Of a stretch of 64,000 bases of DNA, positions 60,068-64,000 are shown one piece after another. How positions within the stretch are numbered: position 1 is the first letter of the stretch; every line of letters begins with the position of its first letter. Origin of the DNA: Micromonospora sp. CCTCC AA 2012012 (GTDB lineage Bacteria > Actinomycetota > Actinomycetes > Mycobacteriales > Micromonosporaceae); the NCBI RefSeq assembly GCF_040499845.1, contig NZ_CP159342.1:2356001-2420000 (forward strand), read 5' to 3'. A program made the translations under genes and the position numbers. The notes beneath the pieces were generated by a model. It saw nothing but the letters and a program-made list of their open reading frames with translations. It had not been told where the DNA came from and made no database searches.

Positions 60068-60811
60068 TCAGGCGCGGGCCGGACCGGTGTCGCGGGTCGG
60101 GGTGGGGGCGAGGACGGCCGGGTCGAGCGCCAGGGCGGCGGCGAGGGCGGGGCCGCCCGCCGGGCTCAGGCGGACGGCGCGGCCGGTGCCCCGGACCGTC
60201 CAGCCGAGGTCGAGGAAGCGACGGCAGAGCGCCGCCCCGAGCGCGCCGGCCAGGTGGGGGCGGCGCTCGGTCCAGTCGAGACAGTCGCGGACCAGTGGTC
60301 GCCGGGCCGCGCGCAGCGGTGCGACGGGAACGCCGATGCCGGCCAGCCACTCCACGCCGGCCGGGGTGAGCGCGAGGCCACCCGCCCGGTCCAGCAGCCC
60401 CCGGTCGAGCAGCGCGTCGTGCAGCAGCACGCCGAGCCGCCCGGCCAGGTGGTCGTAGCAGGTGCGGGCGTACGCGAGGGCGGCGCCGGCCGACACGGCG
60501 CGCAACGTGGCCGGTGGCGTCGGCGGGGCGGGGGCGTGCCCGGCGAGGTCCTCGATGAGCTGGGCCACGGCGGGACCGGCCAGGCGGACGTAGCGGTGCC
60601 GGCCCTGGCGTTGTTCGACCAGCAGCCCGCCGTGGACCAGCCGGGTGAGGTGGTCGCTCGCGGTGGACGGGGCCACCCCGGCGGCGCGGGCCAGCTCGCC
60701 GGCCGTCCAGGCCCGACCGTCGAGCAGGGCCAGGCAGAAGCTGGCCCGGGTGCCGTCGGCCAGCAGGGCGGCGAGGCTCGCCAGGGCGGGGCCGTCGGCA
60801 CTCGTGGTCAT
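60068..60811 (-). CDS. ArsR-family winged-helix regulator
   Basis: 247 aa from ATG 60811. N-terminal wHTH: LASLAALLADGTRASFCLALL, ELARAAGVAPSTASDHLTRL and GRHRYVRL. The long C-terminal half (about 100-247) is unusual for ArsR and has no Cys metal site; it may bind an organic effector. Divergent from the GH43 gene, with a tandem palindrome between them, but that palindrome looks LacI-type rather than ArsR-type. Confidence 0.85.
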   Translation of the reverse strand: MTTSADGPALASLAALLADGTRASFCLALLDGRAWTAGELARAAGVAPSTASDHLTRLVHGGLLVEQRQGRHRYVRLAGPAVAQLIEDLAGHAPAPPTPPATLRAVSAGAALAYARTCYDHLAGRLGVLLHDALLDRGLLDRAGGLALTPAGVEWLAGIGVPVAPLRAARRPLVRDCLDWTERRPHLAGALGAALCRRFLDLGWTVRGTGRAVRLSPAGGPALAAALALDPAVLAPTPTRDTGPARA

Positions 60812-60867
60812 GGCCCCATGCTGGCACGGGAACGGTTCGGCGTGGACCGACTGGTGCCGCTGCTCTT

Positions 60868-60892
60868 TACAACGTTGTATCCAACGTTGTAG
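60868..60892. promoter_or_regulatory. Tandem palindromic operator (TACAACGTTGTA)
   Basis: TACAACGTTGTA at 60868-60879 is a perfect 12-bp palindrome; a second AACGTTGTA starts 12 bases after the first. AACGTT-centred dyads are typical of LacI-family sugar regulators. Located between the ArsR-type gene and the GH43 gene, 50 to 75 bases before the GH43 start. Confidence 0.7.
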
Positions 60893-60942
60893 AACGATGG
60901 GCACCGCAGTGACCTCTGTCGACACCACCTGAGGCAGGTCTG

Positions 60943-63162
60943 ATGGGACATCTCCACCGCGGCGGCGTGCTCGCCGCCGTACTCGGCCTGGCGCTGGCCA
61001 CGACGGCGTCCGCGCCGGCCGTCGCCGGCTCCGGCCCCGACCGCTACCGCAATCCGATCTCCGCCGACTTCGCCGACACCTTCGCCGACCCCGTCGTGGT
61101 GCGCGGCGACGACGGCCTCTGGTACGCCTACGGCACCTCCGACCCGCTCCGCGAGGGCGAGAAGCAGGCCCACCGCGTCCCCACCGCCCGCTCGACCGAC
61201 CTGGTCCACTGGACGTACGTCGGTGACGCCTTCACCGCCGACCAGCGTCCCAGCTGGGCCGCCCCCGGCGCGGCCTTCTGGGCGCCCGACGTGCGCCGGG
61301 TCGGCGACCACTGGGTCATGTACGTGACCGTCACCGACACGAACGTCTCCGCCGACACCTTCGACACCGCCATCGGGGCGGCCACCGCGCCCTCCCCCAC
61401 CGGCCCCTGGACCTTCGCGGACCAGCCCGTCGTCGCCCCCCGACCCGGTGGCGGTGGCGGCTACCTGTGGACCATCGACCCGAGTCAGTTCACCGACGTC
61501 GACGGCCGCAACTACCTCTACTTCGGCAGCTACTACGGCGGCATCTCGGTCACCGAGCTCTCCGCCGACGGGCTGCACGCGGTCGGCACGCCGAACCTGG
61601 TCGCCGTCGACAACAAGTTCGAGGGCAGCTACGTGCTGCGCCACGACGGCTGGTACTACCTCTTCGCCTCCACCGCGAACTGCTGCGCCGGCCCGGCCAC
61701 CGGATATTCCGTCCACGTCGGACGGTCCCGCAGCCCGCGCGGCCCGTTCGTGGACCGGGACGGGCTGCGTCTGAACGCCTCCCGGGCCGGCGGCACCCCG
61801 GTGCTCACCCAGAACGGGAACCGCTGGATCGGCACCGGCCACAACGGCTTCCTGACCGACCTGTCGGGCCAGGACTGGATCGTCTACCACGCGATCGACC
61901 GGGCCGACCCGTACCTCGACGAGCCGTTCGGGATCAACGAGCGGCCGATGCTGATCGACCGGCTGGACTGGATCGGCGGCTGGCCGACCGTGAACGCCGG
62001 CGCCGGCCCCTCCGAGGGGTCCCGGCCGGCGCCGGTGACCACCGCCCGACTCGACGAACGCTTCACCGGCACGGCTCTGGCCGGCTGGCGGACCGGCGGC
62101 GGGACCTGGCAGGTCACCGACGGCGCGCTGACCGGCACCGGCGCGCTGACCAGTCGTACCTCCGTCGGCGGGGACGTGCGCGCGGAGGCCGACCTGCGGC
62201 TGACCGGGGCGGACGCGGCCGGGCTGCGGCTCGGCCGGGTGGACGTCCGGGTCGAGGGCCACCGGCTGGTGGCCCGCGAGGCCGGCGGGGCGACGGCTTC
62301 CGTCGCGCTGCCCGCCGGGGTCGACCTGGCCGACCGGCACAACCTGGCCGTGGAGGTCCGCGGCCGGCAGCTCGTCGCCGAGCTGAGCCCGGCCCGCCTC
62401 GGCGACCAGCTCGCCGTGGTGACGCTGCGGCTGACCCACCCGACCGCCGGCCCGCTGACCCTGCTCGCCGCGGGTGGCCCGGCCACCTTCGACAACGTCA
62501 GCGCGACCCGGCTCTACCGGCCGGCCCGGCAGGCGGTGGCGGCACCGCGCGTCGGCCCGCTGCTGTCCGGCTGGTCCGACGAGTTCGACGACGGGCTCGA
62601 CCCGGCGTGGCGGTGGGTCCGGCAGAACCCGGACGCCACGGTGCGCGACGGCGCGCTGCGCTGGCCGGTGGAGGGCAGCGACCTGACCGGCACCGGGAAC
62701 ACCGCCGGGGTGCTGCTGCGCGACGCCCCGACCGGCGACTACGTGGCGGAGACCAAGGTGACCCTCGACCTGGGTGAGGAGACCGTCCGCAACTTCCAGC
62801 AGGCCGGCATGATCGCGTACGTGGACGACGACCGGTTCGCCCGGCTGACCCAGGTGGCGATCTGGAACACCCGGCAGGTCGAGTACGGCTACGAGCTGCC
62901 CTTCGCCGGCCAGCCGGTGTACGGCGGGAACATCGTCGGCACCCCCGCCACCACCACCTGGCTGCGGCTGGCCCACCACGTCGACCCGGCCACCGGGGAG
63001 CACGAGTTCCGGGCGGGTTCGAGCCGGGACGGCACGCACTGGACGTGGGGCGGGGTGTGGACCTTCCCGGCCGACACCACGCCCCGGATCGGGCTGGTCG
63101 CGCACGGCGGCGCCAACCCGCCGGTCACCGCCGAGTTCGACTACCTGCGGTTCTACCGCTGA
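60943..63162 (+). CDS. Secreted GH43 arabinanase/arabinosidase with accessory beta domains
   Basis: 739 aa from ATG 60943. Signal peptide about 1-28. Five-bladed GH43 domain (about 35-350): Asp49 in FADPVVV (base), Asp near 179 in TIDPSQF, and Glu near 227 in FEGSYVLRHDGWYYL (acid). Two beta-sandwich domains follow: a laminin-G-like one (about 368-530) and a GH43 C2/DUF1349-like one (about 545-739, WSDEFDDGLDPAWRW). Hydrolyses alpha-L-arabinan or arabinoxylan outside the cell. A LacI-type operator upstream implies sugar induction. Ends overlapping the next gene by 10 bases. Confidence 0.9.
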   Translation: MGHLHRGGVLAAVLGLALATTASAPAVAGSGPDRYRNPISADFADTFADPVVVRGDDGLWYAYGTSDPLREGEKQAHRVPTARSTDLVHWTYVGDAFTADQRPSWAAPGAAFWAPDVRRVGDHWVMYVTVTDTNVSADTFDTAIGAATAPSPTGPWTFADQPVVAPRPGGGGGYLWTIDPSQFTDVDGRNYLYFGSYYGGISVTELSADGLHAVGTPNLVAVDNKFEGSYVLRHDGWYYLFASTANCCAGPATGYSVHVGRSRSPRGPFVDRDGLRLNASRAGGTPVLTQNGNRWIGTGHNGFLTDLSGQDWIVYHAIDRADPYLDEPFGINERPMLIDRLDWIGGWPTVNAGAGPSEGSRPAPVTTARLDERFTGTALAGWRTGGGTWQVTDGALTGTGALTSRTSVGGDVRAEADLRLTGADAAGLRLGRVDVRVEGHRLVAREAGGATASVALPAGVDLADRHNLAVEVRGRQLVAELSPARLGDQLAVVTLRLTHPTAGPLTLLAAGGPATFDNVSATRLYRPARQAVAAPRVGPLLSGWSDEFDDGLDPAWRWVRQNPDATVRDGALRWPVEGSDLTGTGNTAGVLLRDAPTGDYVAETKVTLDLGEETVRNFQQAGMIAYVDDDRFARLTQVAIWNTRQVEYGYELPFAGQPVYGGNIVGTPATTTWLRLAHHVDPATGEHEFRAGSSRDGTHWTWGGVWTFPADTTPRIGLVAHGGANPPVTAEFDYLRFYR

Positions 63163-63761
63163 CCCCGCACGCCGGGGCCGTCCACCTCCTGGTGGGCGGC
63201 CCCGGTGCCGTTGGTGACCGGGTCCGCTCCCCCGCCGGGTCCCACCGGCACGCGGGTGAGGGCGTCGACCGCGCGACGGTCACCGTCATAGCTGCGGGCG
63301 GCCACGAAGACACCGGTGGGCCGCTCCGTGCCGGCCACCGCCCGGGCCCGCCGCCGGTCCGCGTCCCGGAACCGCAGCGCCAGGCTCAGGTGCGGGACCC
63401 AGCGGCCCGGCAGGTGCCACGGGTGCTGCCCCGGCGCGTCGGCCAGCACGTCCCAGACCGCGGCGTGCAGCGCGATCAGCTCCGGTACGGGACGCACCAG
63501 CCAGACGAGCGGGGCGCTGCCGTCGAGCACCTCGATCCGGTCGAGGCGGGCCGGCACGGGCAGCGCGGCGTCACAGAGGTCGGCGAGGCGCTCCTGCGCG
63601 CCGGGCGGGAACTCGTCGACCGCCGCGAGGGTCAGGTGCGGCCGGTTGGTGGGGTGCGTGTTGCGGGCGAGGCTGGGCAGCCCGGCGTCGGCCAACCGCG
63701 ACCACGCCGCCCGTACGGTGTCCTCCAGCGGCGGCGAGCAGAGCAGTTCGACCGTACGCAC
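63153..63761 (-). CDS. 2H phosphoesterase (LigT-like)
   Basis: 202 aa, GTG 63761. Two His-x-Thr/Ser motifs, RPHLTLA (His42) and VPHLSLA (His124), define the 2H superfamily of 2'-5' RNA ligases and cyclic phosphodiesterases. A Gly/Pro-rich tail follows the core. RNA or nucleotide 2',3'-cyclic phosphate substrate is likely. Convergent 10-base overlap with the GH43 gene. Confidence 0.85.
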   Translation of the reverse strand: MRTVELLCSPPLEDTVRAAWSRLADAGLPSLARNTHPTNRPHLTLAAVDEFPPGAQERLADLCDAALPVPARLDRIEVLDGSAPLVWLVRPVPELIALHAAVWDVLADAPGQHPWHLPGRWVPHLSLALRFRDADRRRARAVAGTERPTGVFVAARSYDGDRRAVDALTRVPVGPGGGADPVTNGTGAAHQEVDGPGVRGQR

Positions 63762-63926
63762 GCCCGTCAGGCTAGTCGCCGGTCGACGGGCCGGTCGCCC
63801 GGCGCGGGAAATCGGGCGACGTCACGACCGGGATGCGGGGCCCGCCGTCGTCGGCGGAGCGTGTCCTGGCCGACGGTTGTGCCGGTCGCCGCGACGGGCC
63901 GTGGGGGGTGATGGAAAGCTTGCCGC

Positions 63927-64000
63927 ATGAGTTCCGCACCAACACCGACCGATCCCACCCCCGCCACCGACCTCGACGAGGCGACCGCCTTCGCCGATCT
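63927..64000 (+). CDS. N-terminus of an unidentified protein (partial)
   Basis: ATG 63927 opens a frame (MSSAPTPTDPTPATDLDEAT...) running off the right edge with GC-rich third positions. An overlapping frame from ATG 63911 has a better GGGGGG site but an Arg-rich, non-coding-like product. Too short to assign. Confidence 0.45.
   Translation, partial: MSSAPTPTDPTPATDLDEATAFAD

Overview
The window is high-GC DNA (GC-rich third codon positions, many GTG starts, 4-base GTGA/ATGA gene overlaps, little intergenic DNA) of actinomycete type. The gene content (complete egtABCD ergothioneine set, DinB/DUF664, EgtD of exactly 321 aa, LPxTG anchor, PASTA-less Ser/Thr kinase, CopC-CopD fusion) fits a filamentous Micromonosporaceae-like chromosome. 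That placement is inference. No phage, IS element, CRISPR, tRNA or rRNA was seen; this looks like chromosomal arm or core-adjacent DNA.

Layout. 1-4.4 kb: end of an unknown gene, a DUF6193-like protein, an esterase, a Zn alcohol dehydrogenase, an M20 amidohydrolase and a DinB protein. 4.5-7.8 kb: secreted HEYGH metallopeptidase, a VanX-like lipoprotein dipeptidase and a membrane-anchored D,D-carboxypeptidase. 7.9-21.2 kb: a probable 13-kb minus-strand operon encoding a 1710-aa secreted SdrD-like/TIG/beta-helix protein, three consecutive cupredoxin (multicopper-oxidase-like) proteins, a small membrane protein and a CopC-CopD fusion. It diverges from an OmpR-type two-component system (21.5-23.2 kb). 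The four His-x-His motifs of a multicopper oxidase are split between two of the three cupredoxin proteins; this is the most unusual system in the window.

23.4-28.8 kb: small acidic protein after a 19-bp tandem repeat, then a coupled glycolipid-type operon (flippase-like protein, MGDG-synthase-like glycosyltransferase, NodB deacetylase, EamA transporter), and a second D,D-carboxypeptidase. 29.1-30.3 kb: secreted protein made of three Cys-paired modules joined by Gly/Asn-rich linkers. 30.4-43.6 kb: surface polysaccharide region: a coupled GtrA-GT2 fusion / GT39-like protein / GH6 cellulase unit, a tyrosine phosphatase, an LPVTG wall-anchored protein, DUF4012, GT4, low-Mr tyrosine phosphatase, Wzz/BY-kinase and CapD-like epimerase/dehydratase.

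43.8-51.3 kb: NhaA antiporter, a three-gene DUF1622 unit, a TMEM165/GDT1 Mn exporter behind a clear yybP-ykoY (Mn2+) riboswitch, and egtABCD. 51.4-54.8 kb: TM protein plus ECF sigma factor, divergent from a probably leaderless Ser/Thr kinase. 54.9-64 kb: DUF1203, MerR regulator with a textbook 19-bp-spaced operator/promoter, AsnB-type amidotransferase coupled to an M15-like protein, PEP-mutase-like enzyme, ArsR regulator, a GH43 arabinanase behind a tandem LacI-type palindrome, a LigT-like 2H phosphoesterase and the start of an unknown gene.

All function calls come from reading motifs; no database search was run.
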